From: Balaenoptera acutorostrata
Taxonomy: Eukaryota; Chordata; Mammalia; Artiodactyla; Balaenopteridae
NCBI RefSeq assembly: GCF_949987535.1
Contig: NC_080079.1
Coordinates: 248,001-312,000 of the forward strand
Length of the DNA: 64,000 bases
Direction: 5' to 3'
Part shown: positions 1 through 10,919 of the stretch, one piece after another
Layout: each line of letters begins with the position of its first letter
How positions within the stretch are numbered: the first letter of the stretch is position 1
Position numbers and translations under genes: made by a program
The notes under the pieces: generated by a model
Databases searched by the model: none
What the model saw: only the letters and a program-made list of their open reading frames with translations
What the model was told of the DNA's origin: nothing

Positions 1-314
1 GGCAGGTCTGGGGGCGGCCTGGGGCAAGAGGGGCCTCCTTCCAGACCCCACTGTCCTCGTCACAAGGAGGTCATCTCCAGGGCCTTCTGGGTTCAAGGAG
101 GTGGCCCAGGTGCCCCTCCTGGTGGACGAGTGTTTGAGGGTCACCACCAACAACCCGTGTGGTAGAGTGAAGGGGGATGGGCAGGGCCAAGACAGTGACA
201 GGTGCCGTGGCCAGGGCGGGGAGACACCAATGTGACCTCAATAAGTGTCACCCTACGGGCAGCAGGTGGCCGGGCGGGAGAGGGCGGCGTCTGAGGCCGG
301 CACTCTGCCCTCAG

Positions 315-1698
315 GCCTGGGCATCCCTCAGCGCCTGAAGGCTGTGCTGCAGCCGCTACCACTGGACAACTACGCGGAGGGGCCGGTGAGGCTGCTCTGG
401 GCCTCAGTTTACCCTTTGCCGGAACTCAGGGGCGCCACTTGCCTTGGGTAGGGGGGAGGACCCGTGTCCCCAAAGACCCCTGAGCCTGATCAGAGGAACC
501 CTGAACTGTCACCCAACAAGGGGTCCTGGAGGCACCCCGGGCAGGGGTCAGTGGGCCACAGAGCGGACCCCCTCTGTCTCCAGACTGTGGCCATGGAGCT
601 GGTGCCCAGCGACATGGAGAGGGGCCTTCAGACCCCAGTGTGGACAAGCTACCAGCCCATCCTCTCCAGGGCCGGTTGTGCGGTGAGCCTGAGACCCCCA
701 CCAAGAAAGGGGTCAGGGATCCTCTGTGCCTCCTTGGGGTCCCAAGAGAAGTGAAAGACGGGCCCTCCCGAACCCTGCACCATGGTCGTGCGGGCTCCTA
801 CCCAGGGGTATGGCCACCCCTTGCCCCGGCCTCCCTGCTCCCTTCCAGGACCCTGACCTACCTCTGCCTGGGGGTCCTCACCCACCCCAGCCTGTCCGAG
901 CGGAGCCAGGGGAAAACGGGGAACCCCTGGCCCCCGTCTGTGGTCAGAGGCCTGGCCCGATGCTGCCTGTCACCCCCCACCCTTCAAGGGGCCGGGCCTG
1001 TCCTCCCGGGACCACCCACCAGCAGGTCTTGGGCAGGACCTTCCTGAAGAGAGGATCCGGGGTTCCTGTCCTTGACAGCAGCCCCACTCCGACCCCCAGG
1101 GCAGCTCAGACGATTCAAGGGCCCCAGGCAGGTGGCCACCACAGCCCCTGTGCCCCTATCCGCCCAGCCCTCGCAGGTCAGGAGCCCAGCATCCTGGGGA
1201 CCCCAGCCTGGAGAATCGGCTGATGCCCCACTGGGCCTGGGGCCCTCAATGGTCCCCCCTTGCCTTCCAGAGCCCCCTGGCCACGATAGAGAGATTTGAG
1301 TTTTATGAGCGGACCAGAAGGGCTTTTGCTGTTGTGACAACTGGGTGAGCTCTGGCTGGACACGGTGGGTCCACTGGGTCCTCCTGGGTCTGGCTGGGTC
1401 CGGCTGGGCTGCATCTGGGCCGAGCCTGGGCCCTACCCCTTCCCACTGCAGAGCCCTCCCCACCCTCTGCTCAGCCCCTGCCCCGGTGGAGACTAGATGC
1501 CCCACGGGGAATGGGAGAGCCGAGGGATTTGCTGAAAGTGCGCAGGGTGGGTGGCAGAGCAGGGCTCTGGGCACCCCGGTCCTCTCCATCCCAGCTCGGC
1601 TCTCAGCCTGCTCCTTATGCAGGGAGGCGGCCCTCTACGGAAACCTCATCCTCAAGAAGGGGGTGCTGGCCCGTGATGCCCTGTTCCAGGCCTGTTGA
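315..1698 (+). CDS. FUOM: Fucose mutarotase, 3' four coding exons (gene starts before window)
   Basis: Four exons are visible with clean splice sites: 315-385, 584-682, 1271-1344 and 1623-1698 (TGA 1696-1698). Phases agree across every junction. The product matches mammalian FUOM as I recall it: GLGIPQRLKAV, then MELVPSDMERGLQTPVWTSY, then IERFEFYERTRRAFAVV, then ALYGNLILKKGVL. FUOM belongs to the RbsD/FucU family and interconverts the alpha and beta anomers of L-fucose in the cytosol, feeding the GDP-fucose salvage pathway. The YGN-(L/I)-ILKKGV tail is the family's C-terminal signature. The exons for the first ~50 residues, including the start codon, lie upstream of position 1. The C-terminus (LARDALFQAC) differs from the short human end. 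PRAP1 follows on the opposite strand, as in human 10q26.3 inverted. Confidence 0.93.
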
Positions 1699-2860
1699 AG
1701 ACCACCCGCCCAGAGAGGGATCTGGAACCCTGAGCCCTATGCCGCCACCAGCAGGCGTGTCCAGCGGCAGATGAACTGGCCTGGCCCTGCCTGGCAGCGC
1801 TCAGAGCTCACCCAGCCAGGGGCTCCGGGGGCCCAGCAGGTCCTGGGTGGGCCTCTGCTGACCAGGGCTGGCGTTATCCCAGTTCAGAAAAATGATGGAA
1901 AAGTGTAGTGACTTGCCAACATACAGTCCAAAGGTTTAAACAGGAGCTCCATCTTCACTCACAAAGGCCTGTTTGGTGCTGAGTGCAATGGCAGCTGTGG
2001 GCTCCCTGGAGGGCAGACCCCACCCACTCTCGGTGAACCCTCAGGTGGGAAGTAAGGCCTCCCTCCTCCCGATAGGTTTGGGTCACCTGACTTGGCAAGT
2101 CCCTGGGTTTGGGATGAGAGTTCACACAGGTCGAGACCCTCGCGTGGGGAGATCGCACAGAGGGCCTGGGCAGGGACCTGGGTGATGCACACACGGCAGG
2201 GGGCCTGGAGGTGGGTGCATCAGCTACCCAGGCAGCCCTGAGTGGGCTGCAGTCACTAAGGTGGCCCTTGAAGAGGGGGCCAGGGCTGTTCCTTCAGCTC
2301 CAGAGGCAGGAGGGCAGGTGGCAGAGGCTGGTCTGGAGCCTCCGGGGGCTGACCACACCGTCAGCTGGGGTGGGGGGCACTGGGCCCTGTGCCTGTGTTC
2401 CCTCGCTCTGGTGGTTGAGCGCCTACTGAATACGCATGAGCCCGAGTGGGCCTGGGGATGGCCGGGGCGGCAGGTAGAGGACAGGAGGACGCGAGGCTCC
2501 CAGGCAAAGGGGCCTGCCAGGTTGCGACGGCTTCCCGGCACGTTCTCAAACTGGGTCTCCCGGGGTGGGCGGGGTTCCCACTGGCCATTGCACAGGATCC
2601 CTCCCTGAGGGCCCTCTCCCTGCTCCTCCAGACCTTCTCACAGCACGTGGGCGTGGGAGCTGGGATGACCAGGGATCCCCAGGGCTCGGGGGAGGCTCCC
2701 ATGGTCAGGACCAGGGGCTGGTGGGCCTGGAAGGCAGACAGGTCCACTGGGCGGACGTCTGGGGCTCAGCCTGGGGAAGGGACCACGTTCTGGGCCCGCC
2801 ACTGCCAGGGCTAATCTCTGATCCCTGACCCCACAGCCAGCCACTTCCAGCGACACACGG
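1699..2860. other. Intergenic, no gene recognised; weak MIR-like stretch
   Basis: GC-rich sequence downstream of FUOM. Around 1870-1960 a stretch containing 'gtgacttgccaacatacagt' resembles the MIR core but is too diverged for certainty. No canonical AATAAA was found just after the FUOM stop. Open frames here are short and overlap on all strands, as expected at this base composition. Confidence 0.35.
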
Positions 2861-2867
2861 GCCTCTC

Positions 2868-3570
2868 CTGAAACAGCTTTATCGAGGTTGAATTGACACA
2901 CAGTAAGTAAGCTGTTCACGTTTAAAGCATTCAGTTAAATTCGTTTGGGTGTTGGACCAGCACCTCCATCCCCCCCTCTCTTCCCTGCCCCCACTGGTCC
3001 GCCCCCCTCCCTGCTGGTCAGTGTGCATTTTGCAGAACTCCGTGTAAGTGGAAGGCCGTGCATGCCGTCTGCGTGCTCGCGGTGGGGTGGGGTGTAGAGC
3101 GGGATTTTGCTGTGCACGAGCGGGATTTTGCGCAGAGCGGGATTCTGCTGTGCACGCACTGCTGTGTTCCATCCAGGCAGCTCTTGGGGGGGGCGCTGGG
3201 TTGCTTTCAGCTCTTGGCTATTGCAGATAAGCTTGCCGCACAAGTCTGCATGGACACGAGCCTTCATTTCTGGAGTAAACACCTCTGGTCAAGGCTCGGC
3301 CGTAGGGCATGTGTATGTGTGACTTTGTAAGAAACTCCCAAACCGTTTCCAAAGCAGCTGAGCTGGTTTACATCCCCAGCCCTGGGAATGTGCATTCCAA
3401 CCCCTGGTCCTCATCCTGGCTGCTGGTCTCTCCCGTGAGCCGCTCCAAGGGGACTGTAGTGGTGAGTTCTCTGAGCGTTAATGATGTTGAACATCTTCTC
3501 ATGGGTGTGTGTGCCTTCTATTTTCTTTGGTGACATGAATGGTCAATCTCTTGCCCATTTTGGCACTGGG
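2868..3570 (-). repeat. Diverged L1 3'-end fragment, antisense
   Basis: The plus strand reads like the reverse complement of an old L1 3' end. Recognisable parts are 'cagctttatcgaggttgaat', 'cttggctattgcagataag', 'ccaaaccgtttccaaagcag' and 'aatgatgttgaacatcttct' followed by 'ttgcccattttgg'. The order agrees with the antisense L1M consensus I recall, at substantial divergence. The subfamily is not assigned. Confidence 0.55.
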
Positions 3571-3834
3571 GCGTTTAATGATTCCGGTCACCAGTTCCAC
3601 TGTGTGCGGGGGGGGGAGGGGCAGGGGGCTGCCCCCTCCGCCAGGCAGCCCCTCAGCACCAGCCGGTGTCCTGCAGTCCGCTTGGTTCTGACACCCCCTG
3701 CCCGGGGACGCATCAGATCCCGCAGGTTCAGGGCTCAGTCCCACAGGACTGCCCCCCACGATACCCCCACTCCAGATGCCAGTCCCAAGTCCAGGTGGGC
3801 ACCCGGGCTTCTGACCGACCGGCTGTAGATAGAG

Positions 3835-4390
3835 GGTTCCCATGACCCCTCCTCAGGCTCAGTTAGTTTTCTAGAGCGGCTCACAGAACTCAGGGAAACA
3901 TTCACTCCCTAGATCACCACTTATCCTAAAAGGATAGGACTCAGGACCAGCCAGGTGGACGAGGTACGGGGAGGGGCTTCCGCGCCCTCTCCAGCACCCC
4001 TCTCCCCGCACCTCCACATGCTCACCAGCCCGAAGCTCTCCAGACCCATCCTTCTGGGTTTCTGTGGAGGCTTCACTGCACAGGCTGTTTGATTCAGTCG
4101 CTGGCCACTGGCGATTGATCCAACCCCCAGCCCCTCTCCCCGCCCTGAGGTCTGGGCGTGGGGCTGGAGGTTCCAACCCTCAATTCCTGGTCGGTTCCCT
4201 GCAACTGGCCCCATCCTTAGGGACCTTCCCAGAGTCACCTCAGTCACACAGCAAAGGACAACTTTATCACGCCCCTCACTCAGGAAATTCCGAGGGTTTT
4301 AGGAGCTCTGTGCCAGGATCAGGGATGAAGATCACGCACATTTCTGACTATAAGTCACAGTGTCACAGTACTTTTCACTTAGTCCACTTG
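3835..4390. repeat. Old interspersed repeat, family uncertain
   Basis: Segments such as 'tagagcggctcacagaactc', 'ggaggcttcactgcacaggc', 'ggccactggcgattgatcca' and 'aggaaattccgagggtttta' match a dispersed mammalian repeat I remember, probably LTR-derived. I cannot name the family from sequence alone. It contains no gene. Confidence 0.42.
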
Positions 4391-5895
4391 CTGGGGAGCC
4401 CCAGTGCCCACCAGAAGGGCCTTGGGTTCAACCAAAGGCTCAGACTCAGGGAAGAGCACAGACCACCCTTGCCAGCCGTCCACTGAGGAAGAACGTCCCA
4501 CAGGTGCAGTGGGTCACAGCTGCTCTGTGGCTCAGGGCAGCTCAGGTGTGTGGGGATGAGGGTCGCTGGGCACCGCCTGGCCAAGAGCCTGCGCCCCCAG
4601 ACGCAGGTGCAGCGTCCAGGGTCCCCGGCAGGACCACTGCCTCAGGGAAGCCAGGGCTGCGGCTCCCAGGAATGACCTCAGTTGTCTCGTTCCCTGCCTG
4701 GATGCCTCACGCACCAGCGTCACTGCAGAAGCAGTGCTGCCTCGTGACCCCGGGGGGCAGGGGCAGGCGGCCCACGCTCCCAGGGCTTGGCACCCTCTGT
4801 AGAAGGCGGAGCAGTGGAGTGCGCCTGGGAGTGGGGGGCGGGGGCCACGGGGGCTAAGGGGGCTGAGCCGGCCTGTGGCCTCTGCCAGTGTCTCCTGCTC
4901 ACCCCCAAGTCCCCTGCTCCTGCTGGGTCTCCGGCTGTGCCCTCGGGGCAGGCAGTGCCCACTGGGGACCTGGCTCCAGCAGGGCTGGAGAGAGACTTGG
5001 CCATAAACACCACCCTGGGCTGCCCAGGGCCGTGGCCACCATCGACCTCGGGTCTGAGCAGCTCACTGCCGGGGCCTCGGTCTCCTCGTTGGTACTGGGG
5101 GCAACAGAGCTTCTGTCTGTGGGGCCGCGAAGCCGGGAGGCATGCACGCCTCTGAGCAGCGCATCTGGGGGTGAGGCTGCCATTTGAGGCCCCCAGGAGC
5201 TTGGGGCTCGTGGGGTGACATAGGAGCTCTAGGGCACGTGAGGTCCCAGGACAGACCCACGGTCTCTGGAGCAGCCGGGCGCCTCGTTCTGTCTTAGCCC
5301 CCAGCAGGCTCAGTCTGGGCGGCGGGGAAGTTTCAGGCCCCAAGTGCTTCCCTCTCGATGCCGGAGCACGATTGCCACACAGAAACCCCGCCTGCACTTG
5401 CACACACCCCAGCACACGTACAACTTGTGGAAAATTCCAGTGACCCTATACCTGCGTCTGCGACATCAGGCCTGCTGAGCCAGGCCGTGCCAGAGGACTG
5501 GTCACCTCAGAGAGCGCCAGCAACTGCCCAGAAAATGAGAACAGAATGGCTGGGCCCAAGTCCAGCCCCAGTCACCTGTGCCCCTGCCTGCCGTCCCCCC
5601 GAGCACCTGCCCGCTTGTCCCCCTGTCCCCCTGAGCAGTCAGCGACTGGGCTCCCTGTTTCCATTCTCCGGTCCTGTCCGCGGGGAGCCCGGAGAAGCTC
5701 CGTCCGCACCCCAGCACGTGAGGAGGCCTGGGGGAAGCAGATGGTTCCCAGAGCATGGGCGCTGGGTGCAGGAGCCAAGCGTCAGCCTGGGGCTGCCCGG
5801 GGGCCAGCCTGTGGCCCCCCTTCTCCCAGACAGAGCAGGCGGGGCCCACAATCACTGTTCTTGAAGACACATGTGGCCTCTGCCTCTTTGCAGGG

Positions 5896-5901
5896 TTTAT
5901 T
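5896..5901 (-). terminator. PRAP1 polyadenylation signal AATAAA
   Basis: Reverse complement of tttatt gives AATAAA, only about 20 nt beyond the PRAP1 stop codon. This implies a 3'UTR of roughly 40 nt, unusually short. No competing hexamer was noticed nearer the stop. Confidence 0.7.
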
Positions 5902-5919
5902 TTTTCCAACTGGGGGGGG

Positions 5920-8900
5920 TCAAGGCTCCCAGGAGTCTTCCTTGGGGTGGTAGATGTGGTCTCGGTCCTCCTCTGGCCCTTGAAGCACTTGCTGAGGTGG
6001 CAGCACCTGAGCCCAGGGCCTTGCCTCCCCCTGGGCCTCCTCGGGCCAGTTGTGGTACAGGCTGTCATGGTCAGGCTCAGGGCCCCACCTGGGGCTTGGG
6101 ACACGGCCCAGGGTGTCCTTGGTCTCTGCCAGGGCCTCGGCACCTAGGGACAGACAGACGGAAGTGTGGCCTCAGTTTCCCTCCCGAGGCTTCATTCGTC
6201 CACGTCAGCCCCTTGCGAGCCCCCTCCCCAGGGGGCAGCGCCTGCCCTGACCTGGCCGCTTCTCCCCGGTGGTGGCCAAGAGCTTTGGCGCCATGAACAG
6301 CCCCATGAGCTGGCTGTCCTTCTCCGGAGGCTCCACCGCTCGGGCGCCCCAGGCCCTGTGGGCAAGAGCGTCTGGGTCAGGTCACCGTGCGCAGCGGGAG
6401 ACCCCAGGACAGCACCCCTGCCCCGCCCCCAACCCAGACCCGCGCGCCAGGCGTCCCCACGACGCCCCTCATGTGCGTGGGGCCCGGGAAGGTCCCCGAG
6501 GGTGAGGCCTTGAGAAGGCCCCGTGGGCTTGGCCGGGGCCCCTCCTGTGCAGAGGTCAGCAGAGCCCAGTCTGCAGGCGATGCCGCGTCCTCCCGCCTGG
6601 CTGGCCGTCTCACGTGGGTGCAGGAAGCGGGCACGGCTGGCTCAGTCTGCTGCCTCGGCCACCCCAGGAGGGAGCCACCCTGGAGGCTACAGGGGAGCAG
6701 GGGAGCTGGGCGGGGCAGGAGGAGGGGACTGGATCCTCCAGGCCCTGCACTCTGCTCGGTCGCTCACGGATCTCAGGGGCTCCGGTGCCTCCCCTCCCCA
6801 AAGCTGCTGGACAGGACCCCCCCTCCATCCACGAAGGCCCCCAGCTCAGGGAAGGCCCAAAGGGGGCACAGCGGGGGAAGGCGCGAGAGGCTGCCGGGGG
6901 CACTCACTCCTCTGTGCCCTGCTCAGCCCCGACTTTGCCTTTGGTCTGGACGAGGACCTGGGAGAGAGAGGTCGCAGGTGAGGCACAGTGCGGTCCTCCA
7001 AGGGTCCTCCTCTGGGGACTGGCTGGAGGCCGTGTGGTTTCTGGGGAGACTTGGGGACAGCATGGGGTCTATACTTGCACCACCTGTCCCCTGGTGGCCT
7101 GAGGAAGGGGGGCCAGCTCCTCTGCCCGTACTTCCTTGCGGGGCCAGTGGGGACAGGGGAGCAAATGAAACGGGTGACCCAGCCCAGTGACCAGTGCCCG
7201 GCAGCTGTGGGACAGCTGTGCTGGTCTTCCTGTGTCTCCCCCTTCACCTGGCACTCCCGGGGAGTAGGGCTGAGTGGCCCGGACCCAGGGCTGGTGAAGA
7301 ACACGGCCCCAGCACGGTCCTGGCCCCTGGGCAGCCCGGCACGTGGAGGTGCCCTGGGCTTCGCAGCACAGGTGAGTGTCATCAGGCCCCCTCCTCCACC
7401 TGGCTCACCTGGGGTCGTTGAGACCTGTCCATCAGACCCCGCAGAGGGGCCGCTCCCCTCCTCCTGAGGGTCCCCCAGTGCCCACGGGCCTGCCCGGTGC
7501 GCAGGACCTGCAGTCCCATGGGTGCCACGCCTTCCCTGCCCTAGGCCGGCCGGTGCCTTTCTCCACCCGCTGCTGGTGGGGCTGAGGGCGGAAGCCAAGG
7601 GGTGGCTGGGCGAGGAGCTGCACATACCTGGGGGCTCCGTGCTGAGCCCGCCTCCAGCAGAAACGCAGCCCCCAGGCTGGTGATCAGGAGGAGCCTGGGG
7701 GACCAGGGGGGAGAGTGAGAGACGGCGAGGCTCCGCCTCTGCCCCGCGACCTCCAGACATGACGCCTGGCGTGGCCGGCGATGGTCCAGCCAGGGTGGCC
7801 AAGGGCCGGGTGGTGATCAGGTCCACAGGTGGTTTGCTGTCCCCCACGTCGCAGAGCAGGCCACGCAGGCACAGAGATGGGGCCTCCACAGGCCCACACC
7901 TGCTCCCGGGCCCTCGGACCCCACCCTGCAGGCCCGGGTTACCGCGTGTATCTGGTGGTCCCAGCGTTGCCTCTGGCTCCACGGCCTGTGCCGGCCGCAC
8001 CGTCGGGGCCTGGCGCAGTGGGGCTGTGGCACTGATGGGGCACGGGCTTGGGGCTCAGCTGGCAGGCACTCAAGCCCGCAGCGCCCCTGAGGCTGTGCCC
8101 GTGGCTCCTCAGAGGCAGGTGGCACTCCGCCCTGTCCCAGAGCCGTGGGTGGACCGTGGGTGGGCCGTGGGTGGGCCGTGGGTGGACCGTGGGTGGGCCG
8201 TGGGTGGACCGTGGGTGGACCGTGGGTGGGCCGTGGGTGGGCCGTGGGTGGACCGTGGGTGGGCCGTGGGTGGACCGTGGGTGGACCGTGGGTGGGCCGT
8301 GGGTGGACCGTGGGTGGGCCGTGGGTGGGCCGTGGGTGGACCGTGGGTGGGCCGTGGGTGGACCGTGGGTGGGCCGTGGGTGGGCCGTGGGTGGGCCGTG
8401 GGTGGACCGTGGGTGGGCCGTGGGTGGACCGTGGGTGGGCCGTGGGTGGGCCGTGGGTGGACCGTGGGTGGACCGTGGGTGGGCCGTGGGTGGACCGTGG
8501 GTGGGCCGTGGGTGGACCGTGGGTGGACCGTGGGTGGGCCGTGGGTGGGCCGTGGGTGGACCGTGGGTGGACCGTGGGTGGGCCGTGGGTGGACCGTGGG
8601 TGGGCCGTGGGTGGGCCGTGGGTGGACGCCGGGGCCGCCACTGGGCAGGAAGCCCGATGGGGTGCTCCGCCGGGGCACGTCCAGCCTGACCTCAGGGAGG
8701 TCGAGGACCCAGCCCAAGCAGGGGGTCCGAGGAGCAATGGCCGAAGGCAGGAGATGTGGAGGGATACACAGGACAGAAGGTGACCAAGGGACTCAGCAGT
8801 GAGGAGGCCTCACCCAAGACAAGCCGGGTCGGGAGAGCAGAGGACGGCCGGGGCTGACTGCAGCGGGGACGCGTTGTGTGGGGTTAGGGTGCCCGCGTGT

Positions 8901-10420
8901 GCATTGCCGTGTGTGTGGTGTGGGTGTGCGTAGCGTGTGCGTGTGTGGTGTGCATGTGCCCGGTGTCTTTTGCGTTATTAAAATACAAGACAACAGGCCC
9001 CCAGCGGAGTTGCTGAGTTGAGCTTTCATCACCAAACTGAGACCTCAGTACAGGGTGGGGTGGGGTGGGTGGGCCCAGGCCCTCCCCTCCCAGGGATGGA
9101 ATCCTGAGCCAGACAATCCGGAACCTCCAGGCGGCACTCGCGGCCCTGCCTTCCCCTGAAGGAAGGTGACCCGACCACAACCAGCGCCCTTCGCCCTTCG
9201 CTTACAGGAACTTCCTTGTTCACCGCCCCCCCCCCCCCACCCGGCCTGTAGAAGTCTTTCACTCTGTACAGCTCCCTGGGGCTCCTTTCTATCTGCTAGA
9301 TTGGATGCCGCCTGATTTGAATTGAGTTTTGCTTAAATAAACTCGGAATGTTTGACACGCCTCAGTGCATCTATCTCTGGGCAGCGGCAGCCCTTGGGCA
9401 GGAAGGTTTCTGCGCCGCAGGTGGGCGGGGCCGGGAGCACGTGGCTTGGGGGGAGGGGGAGGGGCGGCCCATCAAGGCTTTCTGCCTGATGCCCCGATTC
9501 CAGCCCCACAAAGACCTTCGCTCCTCTGGGTTACTCAGCACTTTGGGGTGGAGGTTCCCCTGCACTCCAAGGGGGCAAAGGGCGGGGGCCTGCCCTGGAC
9601 TGCAGGGCACCGGCCCAGTCTGGTCAGCTACCCTGCCTCTCCTGGGCACCGATCCTAGACAGAGGCTCTGGACACCAAGAGGTCCCCACGTCACTGATCA
9701 GCCCGCCTCTGGTCCACGCTGGGGTCCCTAGGAGAACCCCCCAGGACAGGAGGGCCGGGGAGAGCTCTGGCTTAGAGGGGGAGGGGCCCCCCACCCCTGC
9801 CACAGGTGGAGGGGGAGGAGGGAGACCCCCTCAGGGGAAATGGCCTCTGACCTCAGGGTCCTGGAGGAGCCCCAGTGCTTCCCCGGGCCTCACACCCCAG
9901 CTCCCGGGGTGACGACCCCTTGGGCTCCAGCTGCCCCGCCCACATCGCCCCCCAGCCTCCAGCCCCGTCTCAGCGTCTTGACCCCCACTTTCATTTCGTC
10001 AGTCACAGACCTGCCTTCTTTGGCCCTGGTGCCTCCCACCCGCTTCCAGGGGCTCCCGGGTGACTCTCCACAGGGTCAAGGGACCCCAAGGGACAGTGCT
10101 GTCTCTCAGGAGCCACAGGGGTGGCCTTTGGAGCGGGAGCCCGGGGGACACAATCATTCTGGAGGACGCGGGAGGGAGAGCTGTGTCCCCAAGCCGCTAA
10201 CACCCGGGAGGAGACGGCACTCCTGGGGACCAGCCAGACACTGGTTTGCAGACAGAGCCCCGACCCCCACCTGAAACCGGGCTGGGCTGGGGACCCAGGT
10301 GCCCCAGGGGCTGGCCCCTGGGTCCAGGGCTCCTGGACCCAAGTGACCACACAGCAAAGCTGTGAGTGGGGTGTCTGGGTGGGGACCCAGGTTTGCAGGC
10401 GCTGGGCATTACCTCCTCAT
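5920..10420 (-). CDS. PRAP1: Proline-rich acidic protein 1, complete five-exon CDS
   Basis: Coding exons on the minus strand are 10420-10413 (ATG AGG AG, donor gtaatg), 7694-7628, 6957-6908, 6355-6252 and 6143-5920 (TGA 5922-5920). All junctions have AG acceptors, GT donors and matching phases. The total is 453 nt, 150 residues, against about 151 in human. The N-terminus (MRRLLLITSLGAAFLLEAGS) is a signal peptide. The middle (AWGARAVEPPEKDSQLMGLF, then PKLLATTGEK) and the acidic tail with two similar blocks (EPDHDSLYH and PEEDRDHIYHP) match PRAP1 as recalled. The human protein is secreted by gut and uterine epithelium and is reported to bind lipid and assist MTTP-dependent triglyceride transport. 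The tail ends in KEDSWEP, longer than my memory of the human end. Intron 1 (2.7 kb) holds a minisatellite. No disabling lesion was seen. Confidence 0.93.
8143..8626. repeat. Minisatellite, 44 exact copies of an 11-bp unit, in PRAP1 intron 1
   Basis: The unit is ccgtgggtggR, with R = a or g in the last position. The array spans 484 bp, exactly 44 x 11, with no indels. The only variation is the two unit types ending gga or ggg, in an irregular order. Because 11 is not a multiple of 3, several frames on both strands stay open and give artificial 11-residue repeats (for example VGGPWVDRGWA). These are not genes. The array lies between PRAP1 exons 1 and 2. Confidence 0.97.
8876..8962. repeat. GT-rich imperfect microsatellite
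   Basis: Runs of gtgtgtg interrupted by gc and cat steps, in PRAP1 intron 1 just past the 11-bp minisatellite. Confidence 0.8.
9190..9350 (+). repeat. LTR-like 3' end fragment
   Basis: 'ggggctcctttctatctgct', 'agattggatgccgcctgatt' and 'cttaaataaactc' resemble the polyadenylation region of an old retroviral LTR as I recall it. A poly-C tract lies at about 9225-9239. It is short and diverged, so the call is tentative. Confidence 0.35.
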
Positions 10421-10539
10421 GCTGGGGTCCCCTCCTCAGTGTAGACGGCGCTCTGGGGGACCTGCAGCTGCAGACCCAGCTCGCCAGCGGCCCAGGGATC
10501 CAGACGTCTGGTCCTCCTCCTCCCCGCCCTCTCTCGAGG

Positions 10540-10545
10540 TTTTAT
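10540..10545 (-). promoter_or_regulatory. Candidate PRAP1 TATA box
   Basis: On the minus strand 'ggccataaaacctcg' lies about 120 nt upstream of the PRAP1 start codon. This leaves room for a TSS about 30 nt downstream and a ~90-nt 5'UTR. A TATA-driven promoter suits a tissue-restricted secreted-protein gene, but the TSS itself is inferred. Confidence 0.45.
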
Positions 10546-10919
10546 GGCCCCCGTGTGGGCGTGTCTGGACAGAGGTCAGGGCCAGGGATCCTGCCTGGGC
10601 TGCCGAGGTGACTGAGTGCACCGGGCCGGCCCCCACTCCACCTGTCTGTCACATGCATGACCCTCCCCAGGACCTGACTTCTGCCCGCTCCAGCCACCTG
10701 ACACAGCCCTACCTGCCCCCACCTCTCCACACGCTGGAACTCGCACAGCCTCCGCCCCACCCAGGCCCTGGGCTCTGTCACCCGGGGGCATGGGACCCCA
10801 AGCGGGGCTGACTGCTTGGATGGAAGCCGGAGGGCGACCCAGCCCACCCTGCCCGCTGGGTCCTCAGCCGCAGCTGCTGGACTCCTCCGAAATATCACAG
10901 GTTCCCCAAACTTTTTAAT

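Noticed and set aside
6846..8000. 384-codon minus-strand ORF overlapping PRAP1
   Set aside because: It crosses real PRAP1 splice sites, is in the wrong frame for the exons and has only composition-driven content.
7759..8802. Long ORFs on both strands across 7.8-8.8 kb with VGGPWVDRGW or HGPPTVHPRS repeats
   Set aside because: They come from the 11-bp minisatellite, which lacks stop triplets in every frame, and PRAP1 exons on either side show this is intronic.
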